From JAMXLO01 sp963726125 (GTDB lineage Bacteria > Pseudomonadota > Alphaproteobacteria > Acetobacterales > Acetobacteraceae): a stretch of DNA of 64,000 nt. The position numbers and the translations under genes were made by a program. This document shows positions 44,766-53,900 of this stretch, in pieces; position 1 is the stretch's first letter, and every line of letters starts with the position of its first letter. Under the pieces are notes generated by a model, which ran no database searches, was not told the DNA's origin, and worked only from the letters and a program-made list of their open reading frames with translations. The stretch lies in contig CAVSBG010000001.1 of assembly GCA_963726125.1 (NCBI GenBank), positions 248,001 to 312,000 on the forward strand, given 5' to 3'.

Positions 44766-46367
44766 ATGCGCCTGCCTCCCGCCCTCGTCCCCCTGCGTAA
44801 TTCGACGTTCCGCATGCTCTGGCTCGCCAATGTGGTGGCGTGGCTGGGCACGTGGCTGCAGAACACCGGCGCCGGCTGGCTGATGACGAGCCTCGCGCCT
44901 CAGCCGCTGATCGTCGCGATGGTGCAGGCGGCGACCATCATGCCGGTATTCCTGCTGGCTCTGCCCGGTGGCGCGCTGGCCGACATCGTCGACCGCCGCG
45001 TATTCCTTATCGGCACGCAGTTCTGGACCATCCTGGCCGCGACCACACTTGCCGCGCTGACCATCGGCCATGCGATGACGGCATTCGTACTGCTCGCGCT
45101 GACATTCGCCATCGGCATCGGGTCTGCGCTCACCGCGCCGGCGTGGAGCGCCATCGTGCCCGAACTGGTGCCGCGCGAGGATCTGGTCCAGGCGATCGCC
45201 CTGAACGGTATTGGCTACAACCTCACCCGTGCGGTGGGTCCGGCGATCGCCGGCTTCCTGATCCTGCTGGGCGGCTCCAGCCTGGCGTTCTCGCTGTACG
45301 CCGTTTCGATCGTCGCCGTGCTGATCGCGCTGTTCTCCTGGCACCGCGGCCGCCGGTTTACCGGCCTGCCGCGCGAGCACCTGCTGTCGGCGATGCGGGC
45401 GGGGGTGCGTTTCGTGCGCAATACGCCGGCGATTCAGTACGCCATGGTCCGGACGATCGCGTTTTCGGTGCCCGCCGCCGCGCCTTGGGCACTGCTGCCG
45501 TTGCTGGTACGCGAGCGCCTCGGCCTTGGGCCGGGCATGTACGGCGTCATCCTGGGCATGATGGGTATCGGCGGCGTCACGTCGGGAATGCTGCTGCCCT
45601 TGGTCCGCGGCTACCTGAGTCGCGGCACGACGGTTGTGGCCTGCACGCTGTTCTCCTGCGCCGGCATCGCCATCGTCGGCGTCGGGGCGCACTGGACATT
45701 TGCCGCATTCGGCATGCTGCTGTTCGGCGTGGGCTGGACGTCGGCCTACGCCACCATCCAGGCGGCGGCCCAACTTGTCTGCCCGCCCTGGGTACGGGCA
45801 CGCGCACTGTCGATCTACCAATTGGCGCAGAACGGCGCGCTTACGCTGGGATCGTTCGCCTGGGGCATATTGGGCGGCGAGATTGGCCTGCCCAGCACGC
45901 TGCTTGCGGCCGCCGCCATCGGCGTCGTCTTGATCCCTTTGGTGCGCCGCTGCTCGATCGACCTGACCGTTGTCAGGGCACCGGTTCCGGCGCCGGAGCC
46001 GGTGCAAACGCCGGAAGCACCCGCCGCCGAGCTGGTTCCGTTGCTGCGCCGAGCGCGCGGCCGGGTCATGGAGACCGTGCACTACCAGGTCAAGCAGCCG
46101 CAGCGCAGAGAGTTCCTTGCCGCTATGGCCGAGGTGCGCAAGGTGCGCGGCCGTGCTGGCGCGAGGGTCTGGGAACTCTATGAGGACGTCGCGCATCCGG
46201 AAGGCTGGCTGGAGGTATGGTCGATGGAGAGCTGGACTGACCATCTGCGCGAGGTGACACGTCTGTCGGACGAGGATCGCGAGACACTGGCTCGTGCGGG
46301 CGTGTTCCAATGTGGCGGCGATGGTCCTCGCCCGGCGCGCTACATCGCGGTGGATCCGCAACATTGA
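44766..46367 (+). CDS. MFS exporter of the EntS/DUF894 family
   Basis: This 533-residue protein has an N-terminal MFS_3 transporter domain of 12 helices (from NSTFRMLWLANVVAWLG to about residue 400), related to siderophore and macrolide exporters. The last 110 or so residues (TVHYQVKQPQRREFLAAMAE, YEDVAHPEGWLEVWSMESW) form a soluble domain like antibiotic-biosynthesis monooxygenases, a known companion in this family. The start is ATG 44766; the TTG just before is less likely. The substrate is unknown. Confidence 0.88.
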   Translation: MRLPPALVPLRNSTFRMLWLANVVAWLGTWLQNTGAGWLMTSLAPQPLIVAMVQAATIMPVFLLALPGGALADIVDRRVFLIGTQFWTILAATTLAALTIGHAMTAFVLLALTFAIGIGSALTAPAWSAIVPELVPREDLVQAIALNGIGYNLTRAVGPAIAGFLILLGGSSLAFSLYAVSIVAVLIALFSWHRGRRFTGLPREHLLSAMRAGVRFVRNTPAIQYAMVRTIAFSVPAAAPWALLPLLVRERLGLGPGMYGVILGMMGIGGVTSGMLLPLVRGYLSRGTTVVACTLFSCAGIAIVGVGAHWTFAAFGMLLFGVGWTSAYATIQAAAQLVCPPWVRARALSIYQLAQNGALTLGSFAWGILGGEIGLPSTLLAAAAIGVVLIPLVRRCSIDLTVVRAPVPAPEPVQTPEAPAAELVPLLRRARGRVMETVHYQVKQPQRREFLAAMAEVRKVRGRAGARVWELYEDVAHPEGWLEVWSMESWTDHLREVTRLSDEDRETLARAGVFQCGGDGPRPARYIAVDPQH

Positions 46368-46377
46368 GGCACGTGGC

Positions 46378-47508
46378 GTGAATGTACCGGCGATCATCGT
46401 GCCGCAGGCAAACCCGGGCGCGGGATACCGTGCCTTGCAGGGCGAGATCGATGCGGCCGTGGCGCGCGCGCTGCAATCAGGCTGGTACATCCTGGGCCAG
46501 GAGGGGCGTGCCTTTGAAGCCGAATTCGCCGCCTGGCTGGGCGCCGAGGCAGCCGTCGGTTGCGGCAACGGCACCGATGCTTTGGCGCTTGCCATGCGCG
46601 CGCTCGGCATCGGACCGGGCGCCACTGTGGTGACCGTGTCGCACACCGCTGTCGCGACTGTTGCGGCTATCGAAATGGCCGGTGCCACACCGCTGCTGAT
46701 CGATATCGAGCCGGACTGCTACACGATGGACGCGGTGGAACTGGAGACGGTGCTGGCGCATCCGCCCGCCGGCCTGCCACCGATCCGTGCGGTGATTCCG
46801 GTGCATCTCTACGGCCAGCCTGCCGACCTCGCACCGATCATCGCGTCATGCCAGCGGCATGGGATGGCCCTCATCGAGGATTGCGCGCAGGCGCACGGCG
46901 CCACAATTGGCTCGCGCAAGGTGGGCACGTTCGGAGCGGTGTCGACCTTCAGCTTTTATCCCACCAAGAACCTTGGCGCGCTCGGAGACGGCGGCCTGGT
47001 CGCCACCGCATCTCACGAGCTCGCTTCGCATGTCGCCGCGCTGCGCCAGTATGGCTGGCGTACGCACTACCTTAGCGACGAAGTCGGTGTGAACAGCCGT
47101 CTCGATGAGATCCAGGCAGCGATCCTGCGCGTGAAGCTGGCTCATCTCGATGAGCAGAATGCACGACGGCAGCGTATCGCAGCGGTCTATGACACGGCGT
47201 TGAATGGCACCACGCTTGCCCCGCCGGTGCGACGGCATGGGACCGGCCACATATTCCATCTCTATGTCGTGCGGACGCCGGACCGCGATAGTGTCCAATC
47301 GCGCTTGCGTGGAGAGGGAATCGGAACCGGCGTGCATTATCCGGTCCCGGTGCACCGTCAGGCCGCTTACCTGGATCGCGTGGCGTTGGGTCCATCAGGT
47401 TGTCGCGCGACGGAAGTTGCTGCCCGCGAGGTGTTGAGCCTGCCGATCTATCCCGAACTCACCGATACCCAGATCGCGCAGGTGTGTGAGGCATTGCGGC
47501 ATCTCTGA
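46378..47508 (+). CDS. DegT/DnrJ/EryC1/StrS sugar aminotransferase
   Basis: This 376-residue PLP enzyme transfers an amino group to a keto-sugar nucleotide. The GTG start at 46378 gives MNVPAIIVPQANPGAGYRAL and sits ten bases after the MFS stop. The PLP lysine is in STFSFYPTKNLGALGDGGL; LGAEAAVGCGNGTDALALAM, VIPVHLYGQPADL and LIEDCAQAHGA are family signatures. It faces the minus-strand sugar genes at 48-50 kb and could supply the amino sugar they act on. Confidence 0.92.
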   Translation: MNVPAIIVPQANPGAGYRALQGEIDAAVARALQSGWYILGQEGRAFEAEFAAWLGAEAAVGCGNGTDALALAMRALGIGPGATVVTVSHTAVATVAAIEMAGATPLLIDIEPDCYTMDAVELETVLAHPPAGLPPIRAVIPVHLYGQPADLAPIIASCQRHGMALIEDCAQAHGATIGSRKVGTFGAVSTFSFYPTKNLGALGDGGLVATASHELASHVAALRQYGWRTHYLSDEVGVNSRLDEIQAAILRVKLAHLDEQNARRQRIAAVYDTALNGTTLAPPVRRHGTGHIFHLYVVRTPDRDSVQSRLRGEGIGTGVHYPVPVHRQAAYLDRVALGPSGCRATEVAAREVLSLPIYPELTDTQIAQVCEALRHL

Positions 47509-47552
47509 CGCCACTGCCACCGGCGCTCGCGGACGGATCGCGCGCCGCGCCG

Positions 47553-47912
47553 CTACTTTGGCACCACCGCTTGATTGCCCCCGGGGCTTCCGGGCGGCGG
47601 TATCACCGGCATGGTCCCCTGCCCGTGGGATGGCAAAGGCGCGCTGATGCCGGGATCCACCGGTGGCGGATGCAGCGTTCCCTGTTGTCTCGACAGCCGA
47701 TCGCTCAACGTGTCGCCGCTCTGGGCACTCTGCGTGCCGGGCGTTGTGTCGCGCGGAGCGATCTGCTCCGGTGGCGGCTGGGATGCGCTGGGCGGTGCGA
47801 GCGGATGATGCGGATCCTGCGGCGCCGCCGGCTGCGGGTTCTGCGCAGCGGCGATGCACGGAAAGGCCGCGCAAACTAACATTCCAACAAGTAAGCCTGA
47901 TCGTCGGGTCAT
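47553..47912 (-). CDS. Small secreted proline-rich protein
   Basis: This 119-residue protein, start MTRRSGLLVGMLVCAAFPCI at 47912, has a signal peptide cut near AAAQ, then a low-complexity region rich in Pro, Gln and Ser (APPSASQPPPEQIAPRDTT) with no recognised domain. The start avoids 15 implausible extra residues. It lies between the aminotransferase and rfbF. Confidence 0.6.
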   Translation of the reverse strand: MTRRSGLLVGMLVCAAFPCIAAAQNPQPAAPQDPHHPLAPPSASQPPPEQIAPRDTTPGTQSAQSGDTLSDRLSRQQGTLHPPPVDPGISAPLPSHGQGTMPVIPPPGSPGGNQAVVPK

Positions 47913-48017
47913 GACCCCTCCTGGGTCGGCTATGAGGCCAATCAGGCCAGAACGCACGTGATGGGGCGATGTTCCGTGGCCTCACGCAAACGCGCAAACG
48001 GTGGAGAGGTCAGCCGA

Positions 48018-48794
48018 TCAGCCTTGCCAGGTCTTCCAGGGCGGTTTGCCCGTGGCCCACAGTGTTTCCAGAGTGTTCTTGTCACGCAACGTATCCATCG
48101 GCTGCCAGAAGCCGGAGTGGCGATAGGCCCGCAGTTCGTCATCGCGTGCGAGACCCTCGAGCGGCCCGGTTTCCCATGGCGCGTTGTCGCCGTCGATGCG
48201 GTCCAGCACATCCGGATGCAGGACGAAGAAGCCGCCGTTGATCAGAGCATTGTCACCGGGCGGTTTCTCACTGAAGCTGGTCACTGTGTCGTTATCCAGC
48301 ACCAGCGCACCATAGCGGCCAGGCGGCGTCACTGCCGTGATGGTTGCGAGCTTGCCGTGCCGGCGGTGAAACGCAATCAGAGCGCCGATGTCGATATCGG
48401 CCAGGCCATCGCCGTAGGTCATGCAGAAGCTCTCGTCGGAATCGAGATAGCGGCTGACCCGTTTCATCCGCCCGCCGGTCATGGTTTCCGATCCGGTGTC
48501 CACCAGGGTCACACGCCAGGGTTCGGCATAGTTCGTGTGATAGGTGATCTCGCAGTTGCGGGCATCGACCGTGACGTCCAATTCGTGCAGCACATAGTTG
48601 GCGAAATACTCCTTGATCATGTAGCCGCGATAACCCAGGCAGATGATGAAATCTGTGACGCCGTGCGCCGTGTAGATGTTCATGACGTGCCAGAGTATCG
48701 GTCGGCCGCCGATTTCGATCATTGGCTTCGGCCGTAGATGCAACTCCTCGGATATGCGCGTGCCCAATCCGCCGGCGAGGATGACCGCCTTCAT
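48018..48794 (-). CDS. rfbF: Glucose-1-phosphate cytidylyltransferase
   Basis: This 258-residue enzyme forms CDP-glucose from glucose-1-phosphate and CTP, the first step to CDP-dideoxy-sugars. The nucleotide loop MKAVILAGGLGTRISEELHLRPKPM, with GTR and KP, is canonical. SFCMTYGDGLADIDI (Mg2+-binding Asp) and NALINGGFFVLHPDVLD complete it. No CDP-glucose dehydratase (rfbG) is in the window. It is the last gene of the putative glycosylation operon. Confidence 0.93.
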   Translation of the reverse strand: MKAVILAGGLGTRISEELHLRPKPMIEIGGRPILWHVMNIYTAHGVTDFIICLGYRGYMIKEYFANYVLHELDVTVDARNCEITYHTNYAEPWRVTLVDTGSETMTGGRMKRVSRYLDSDESFCMTYGDGLADIDIGALIAFHRRHGKLATITAVTPPGRYGALVLDNDTVTSFSEKPPGDNALINGGFFVLHPDVLDRIDGDNAPWETGPLEGLARDDELRAYRHSGFWQPMDTLRDKNTLETLWATGKPPWKTWQG

Positions 48795-48808
48795 CGCAGG
48801 ACTCCGGA

Positions 48809-49574
48809 TCATAGCCGCCTCAGGTAGCTCTTTGGCCAGTAGGTGACATGGTTGCGCACAACCCCTTCGTTGAACGCGAAACCTGGCTGCTCCGGCACGA
48901 AGTCCCGATTGCGCGTGAGGAACTCTTCCACCGCGGTGATCGGGTTGTTCCAGGTCCAGTCGGGCGCGGTACGCGGTGCACCGGCGACCTGCGCCATGAT
49001 GCCGTCGCACGCAACGATGTAGCAGCCAGGCGACACCATCGGCGCGTACATATCCAGCTCGGCGGCGACGTGCGAACAGCTGTGGTTGGAGTCGAGTACC
49101 GACCATGACGCGCTCGTCCGGCGCGAGGTGATGCCGGACTACTGCCAAGGTGTCCGGCGCGGTGGAACTGCCCTGCACCAAGGTGATGCGCTTCGCCATG
49201 CGATGCGCCTCGATCGCCGTGCGATTGTGGCTGCGGATGTCGATGTCGATACCGATGACACGTCCGTGGCCCATCGCCTCGAACAGGCTGGCGTAGAAGA
49301 TGAGCGAACCGCCGTGGGCGACACCGGTCTCCACGATGACATCCGGCCTCACCCGCCAGATGACCTCCTGGATGCGGATCATGTCCTCCGGCAACTGAAT
49401 GACCGGCCGTCCCATCCAGGTGAAACCATAGACGTATTTTACGTCCCATCCGCAGCGCAGCCACGCGGCCGACACCGCCTCGAAGGCCTCGGGCGTGTCG
49501 AATTTGTGTTCTTCCGCGGAACCGTCCTCGTGCGAGACGACTACGCGGCCATGGGCCTCGTCAATGGTGAGCAT
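48809..49574 (-). CDS. CmcI-like (cephalosporin hydroxylase/rhamnosyl O-methyltransferase) family (frameshifted)
   Basis: The corrected product has 254 residues, start MLTIDEAHGRVVVSHEDG at 49574. The CmcI/rhamnosyl O-methyltransferase family members are SAM-dependent and often methylate sugars. Visible are PDVIVETGVAHGGSLIFYA (SAM-binding loop), VIGIDIDIRSHNR and, after correction, DERVMVVLDSNHSCSHVAAE and YWPKSYLRRL. The frame breaks after RVMV; removing one G at 49099-49100 (GTCGGTACTC) repairs it. It overlaps the epimerase gene by 34 bases and ends 14 bases before rfbF. Confidence 0.88.
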
Positions 49575-50404
49575 GGGATTTCCCTTGTGAATGACAGCAA
49601 GGCCGGCAGGTCGGTGGACAGGTCGCACGTCACCCGTCCGAACTCTGCTTCGAGCCGCGTCGTGTCGATCGGCGGATGCAGCACGGTCGGGGCGTCGGCT
49701 GCGAAGCATATGCGCCAGCCGGCAATCTGCCGCAGCCTGTCGGCGATGGCGCCATGGCTGGTGTTCCGGCCGGAGGCGACATTGTAGAGGCGCGAGCGAC
49801 CCCTCACGGCAATGTCCGGCAGCAGCCGTACCAGGGCGGCGATATTCACATAGTCCTTGGCGGACGCCGCGCTTTGGTTGAATACCACGCCACCGGTGCC
49901 CTCGCCTTCCCGCAGCACCTGACCGAGGAACGTCTCGACCGACATGCCAGTGCCGTAAACGTTGGACAGCCGTGCGACGCGGATCTCCGGCCGCGGACAG
50001 GCTAGGCAAAGCGCTTCACCCGCCAGCTTGGTGAGGTTGTAGAGATCGGATGGATCGGCTGATTGCAACGAGATCGCGACGTCCTCCTGTGCTGTATCGG
50101 CGCGCGCATACACACGCGTGGAGGACAGCAGCAGGAACGACGCAAATTGCAGGTTCGCCAGACAGCGCGCGACGAGACCGACATGTGCTTCGGCGGTATC
50201 CAACGGTCGCACACGAAAATCGCCGGTAAGGCCAATGCAATCGATGACATGGCCGGCTGGTCGACGCGCCGCCATCAACGCCTGGAGCGATCCGCGGGTG
50301 ATCGCGTGCGCCGTGTGACCTCGGCTTTCCAGCCAGGCCACAAGCGCGGCGCCGATGAAGCCACCGGCACCAAGAATGGTAAATGACTCGTTCTCTACCG
50401 ACAC
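49541..50404 (-). CDS. NAD-dependent epimerase/dehydratase (extended SDR)
   Basis: This 287-residue protein begins MSVENESFTILGAGGFIGAAL with the GxxGFxG nucleotide loop of extended SDR sugar epimerases and reductases. FLLLSSTRVYARAD contains the catalytic Ser/Thr region, and SDLYNLTKLAGE the YxxxK pair. The reaction (epimerisation, dehydration or reduction of a nucleotide sugar) cannot be specified. It overlaps the methyltransferase gene at its 3' end. Confidence 0.87.
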   Translation of the reverse strand: MSVENESFTILGAGGFIGAALVAWLESRGHTAHAITRGSLQALMAARRPAGHVIDCIGLTGDFRVRPLDTAEAHVGLVARCLANLQFASFLLLSSTRVYARADTAQEDVAISLQSADPSDLYNLTKLAGEALCLACPRPEIRVARLSNVYGTGMSVETFLGQVLREGEGTGGVVFNQSAASAKDYVNIAALVRLLPDIAVRGRSRLYNVASGRNTSHGAIADRLRQIAGWRICFAADAPTVLHPPIDTTRLEAEFGRVTCDLSTDLPALLSFTREIPCSPLTRPMAA

Positions 50405-50412
50405 AATGAATG

Positions 50413-50436
50413 GTTACCCAGCGTGATCCGGGTAAC
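50413..50436. promoter_or_regulatory. Hairpin upstream of the epimerase gene
   Basis: Inverted repeat gttaccc (50413-50419) and gggtaac (50430-50436) with a 10-base loop lies in the 55-bp gap between the acyltransferase and epimerase genes. It has no T-tract. It may be an operator or mRNA hairpin that separates expression of the two parts of the cluster. Confidence 0.3.
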
Positions 50437-50459
50437 GGTTGTACGCCGTTCAGGTAAAT

Positions 50460-50957
50460 TTACTGTTGCTTACGACGCCATCCGCGCACACCGGCCGGAA
50501 TGCCGGCAGCCACGCAGAATGGCGGTAACGTGCCGCGCAACAGGGAGGCGGCGCCGATCACGCTGCCTGCTCCGATGGTGGCGCCGTCGAGCACGACGCA
50601 ATTGGCGCCGATCCACACGTCATCGCCGATGACGATGCCGCCGCGGCTGGGCTGGAATCCCTGCTCGCGGATCGGTCGATCAGGATCGCTGAACGCGTGG
50701 TTGGTTGGGGCGAGCGTACAGTTGGCCGCAATGAGCACGTTGCGCCCGATGCGAATGCCATTGCCGGTATAGATCACACAGCCTGCGTTGATCACCGAGC
50801 CTCGGCCAATCACGACATCACCCGACCCGCCGGCCGCCTTGAGTTTCACGAATGCGTCGATGACGACGTCGTCCTCGATGGTAATGCGGCTGCCGCGCTG
50901 GGAATCCTCGATGTCGGCAAGTGGCGAGACGCGCGCCGAGGCGGCAATGCTCAGCAT
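50460..50957 (-). CDS. Hexapeptide-repeat acyltransferase
   Basis: This 165-residue protein (start MLSIAASARVSPLADIEDSQ at 50957, overlapping the GT41 stop; ATG 50978 would add seven residues) has left-handed beta-helix hexapeptides: RITIEDDVVIDAF, VVIGRGSVINAGCVIYTG, IRIGRNVLIAANC and IVIGDDVWIGANCVVLDGATIGAGSVIGA. The likely catalytic His lies in LAPTNHAFSD. Such enzymes O- or N-acetylate sugars. It probably decorates the sugar built by this cluster. Confidence 0.88.
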   Translation of the reverse strand: MLSIAASARVSPLADIEDSQRGSRITIEDDVVIDAFVKLKAAGGSGDVVIGRGSVINAGCVIYTGNGIRIGRNVLIAANCTLAPTNHAFSDPDRPIREQGFQPSRGGIVIGDDVWIGANCVVLDGATIGAGSVIGAASLLRGTLPPFCVAAGIPAGVRGWRRKQQ

Positions 50958-53900
50958 GACCGCGCCCATGCATTCCACAGATCGCGATAGGACGTCTCAA
51001 TGAGCCGCGCCAGTCCGGGTGCATCGCACAGCGGTGACGCCGCGACGCGGTGACGGAGGTCGCTTCGCTGGCGCGCCAGGGCGGCCACATCGGCCGCGGC
51101 CGCAACGGCACACGCAACGTACTCGTCGACATTGCTGGTGACCCAGCCGTCCATCCCGACTGCGTGCAGGATCATCGCGCCGAAGCGTCCGACGCTGGGT
51201 CGTCCGGCGAGCGATACGACGGGGACACCGTGCCAGAGCGCCTCGATCGTCGTGGTGCCCGCATTGTGCGGAAATGGATCGAGCGCGATGTCGATCGCGC
51301 CATAGGCCGCCCAGGTTCGCGGCTGTGGCGCGGTTGCTAGCAGTTCCAGTCTGTCAGGAGCGATGTCGTGCGCGGCGAAGCGTGTCGCGAAGAGGTCGCG
51401 GAATGCCGGCTCCCGGAATGGCAGGCTGTTCAATACCAGCCGCGCGTATGGCACGGCCTGCAGAATGCGCGCCCAGGCGGCGATGACGGTGTCGTTCAGC
51501 CGATCAGGTCTGCCGAAATGCCCGAACGTCACGCAGCCATTTGTCGATGCGGGCAACGGTGCGACCGGTGGCATTTCGTCCGGCGGCGCATAGGCCAGCG
51601 GAACTCGTGGCAGCCTGACGATGGTTTCGCTGAACAGGGCATCCGCATCTGGCGGCGCGAGGAAATCATCCGCCAGGAACGCGTCCATTGCGCGGAGGCC
51701 AGAGCTGTAGCCGTGGCCCAGCAGGTAGGCCACCTGTACCGGTGCCGGCTTGCGCGCGAAGACCAATAGTCAACTCCCGGCCGTGTGTCCGGTCAGGTCG
51801 ACCAGCACGTCGATGCGGTCCGCGCGGATCATCTCAACCACTGCTGAGTCGTTGACGCCTGCAATGTCGCGCCACTGATCGGCCAGTTGGCGAAATCGCG
51901 CCGTGACGGCGTCGGGTGCGGCGACATCGGCATAGCAGAACAGCTCGACCGATGCGCGGTCATGCGCCGCCAGCAGCGGTTCGGCGAACCATGCGACTGA
52001 GTGGCGGCGGAAGTCCGCGGACACGTAACCGACGCGCAGCGGACGATTCGAAACGTGGTTGACGCTGTATCGCGGTGCCGCGGGCAACAGTTGCGCGGCG
52101 TGCTGGCGGTCCCATTCGCGATACTCTGCGAATATCGCCTCCGCGGTCAGGTCGGGCCGGTAGTTCAGCGAGTACAGAAGATTGCAATGGGCGGCGGCGT
52201 AATCCGGACTTAGGACAAGCGCCTCCCGGCAGCATTGCTCGGCCTCGGCGTAACGTCCCTGCGTCTGCAATACGATCGCCAGGTTCGACAACGCACGGTG
52301 ACGCTGTTGCAGCCGCGGCATGGCCGCACGATGATGCGCCTCCGCCTCGATGGGGTAGCCTGAGCGACCGAGCAATGCCGCCAAGGTCTCGTGCGCTTCA
52401 GCATCCGTCGTATCGATGGCCAGCGCTTGCCGCAGCAGGGCCTCGGCACGGTCCGTCGCACCGCGCGCGAGTAGGCTGAGTGCCATGCTGCGCAACAGCC
52501 ACGGTTGCAACGGCGCACGGCTGAGAGCTTCACCGAGTGCCGTTTCCGCCTCACCGGCGCGATGCTGATCGAGCAGGACGTTGCCGAGATTACCCAGCGC
52601 GTGGACGGACGATGGGTCGATGCGCAGCGCGTCACGGTATGCCGCCTCGGCCTCCGCGGCACGACCTTGTGTGCGCAGCATCACGCCGAGATCCGACAGG
52701 ACGTCGACATCCCGGCGAACAGCGACCGAGCGTTGCAGCAACGCGATGCCTGCTGCCGCGTCGCCCTGGTTGAACTGAACCAGGCCGAGCACGTGAAGTG
52801 CCACCACGTCGGCGGAATCCGCGGCGAGTGCGATGTCCGCGAGGCGTTTGGCGCCATCGAGGTCGCCCGTCGCCATGAGCCGCTGCATGCCCGGCCCATC
52901 GCCATCGCACCAAGCCTGCCACATGCCGCGATAGGCTGCCTCCACTTCACGCGCCAGGCCTACCGGGTCGCGCAGGGGCGACGCGGCAAAACGCGGTCGC
53001 AGTGCGGCGCGCAACCGCGCCAATGATACGAGGTCGGCGGCCGCCTTGACTGCGCGCGCGACGTAGCGATCGACATCGCGGGTTATCCAGTCGTCCAGGC
53101 CAACGGCATGCAGGATCGACGCGCCGAAGCGGCCGACGGTTGGCCGGCCGGCGAGTGTGATGACGGGAACGCCCTGCCACAACGCCTCGATCGTTGTCGT
53201 TCCGGCGTTGTGCGGGAACGGGTCGAGGGCAATGTCGATCTCGCCATACGCCGCCCAGGTCCGCGGCTGCGGCGAGGTAAAGGCAAGCGTAAGGCGGGAC
53301 GCCTCGATACCGAGCGCTGAGAAGCGAGCTATCATGAGTTCGCGCCCCGCGGCCTCGCCGAACGGCGCACTGTTCAGCATCAGCCGAGACCCAGGCACCG
53401 CATGCAGGATTTGCGCCCAGGCTGCCAGGACGCCGTCGTTCAGCCGCACCGTTCGACCGAAATAGCCGAAGGTGGCGAAGCCGTTGGCCTGCGCCGGCAA
53501 CGGTGCGACATCAGGCATGTCCGCTGGCGGTTCATAAGCGAGCGGAATGCGCGACAGGCGGATCACACGCTCGCTGAACAGCGGTTCCGCGCCGAGGGGT
53601 GCCAACTCCGCATCGGCCAGGAATGCATCCATGGCGGACAGGCCAGTGGTGTAACCGTGCCCCACGAGGTAGCTCACCTGCACCGGCGCAGGCTTCCTCG
53701 CAAATGTCAGCAGCCGATTGCCCGCAGTGTGCCCCGCCAGATCGACCAGAATATCGATGCGGTCGTTCCTGATCCGTTGTGCCAGATCCGCGTCACTCAA
53801 ACCGACCGTGCTGCGCCAATGATCGGCGACGGCATGAAACCGCTGGGTGACCGCGTCCTCGGCAGGGACCTCGGCATAGCAGTACAGCTCGATGGTCGAG

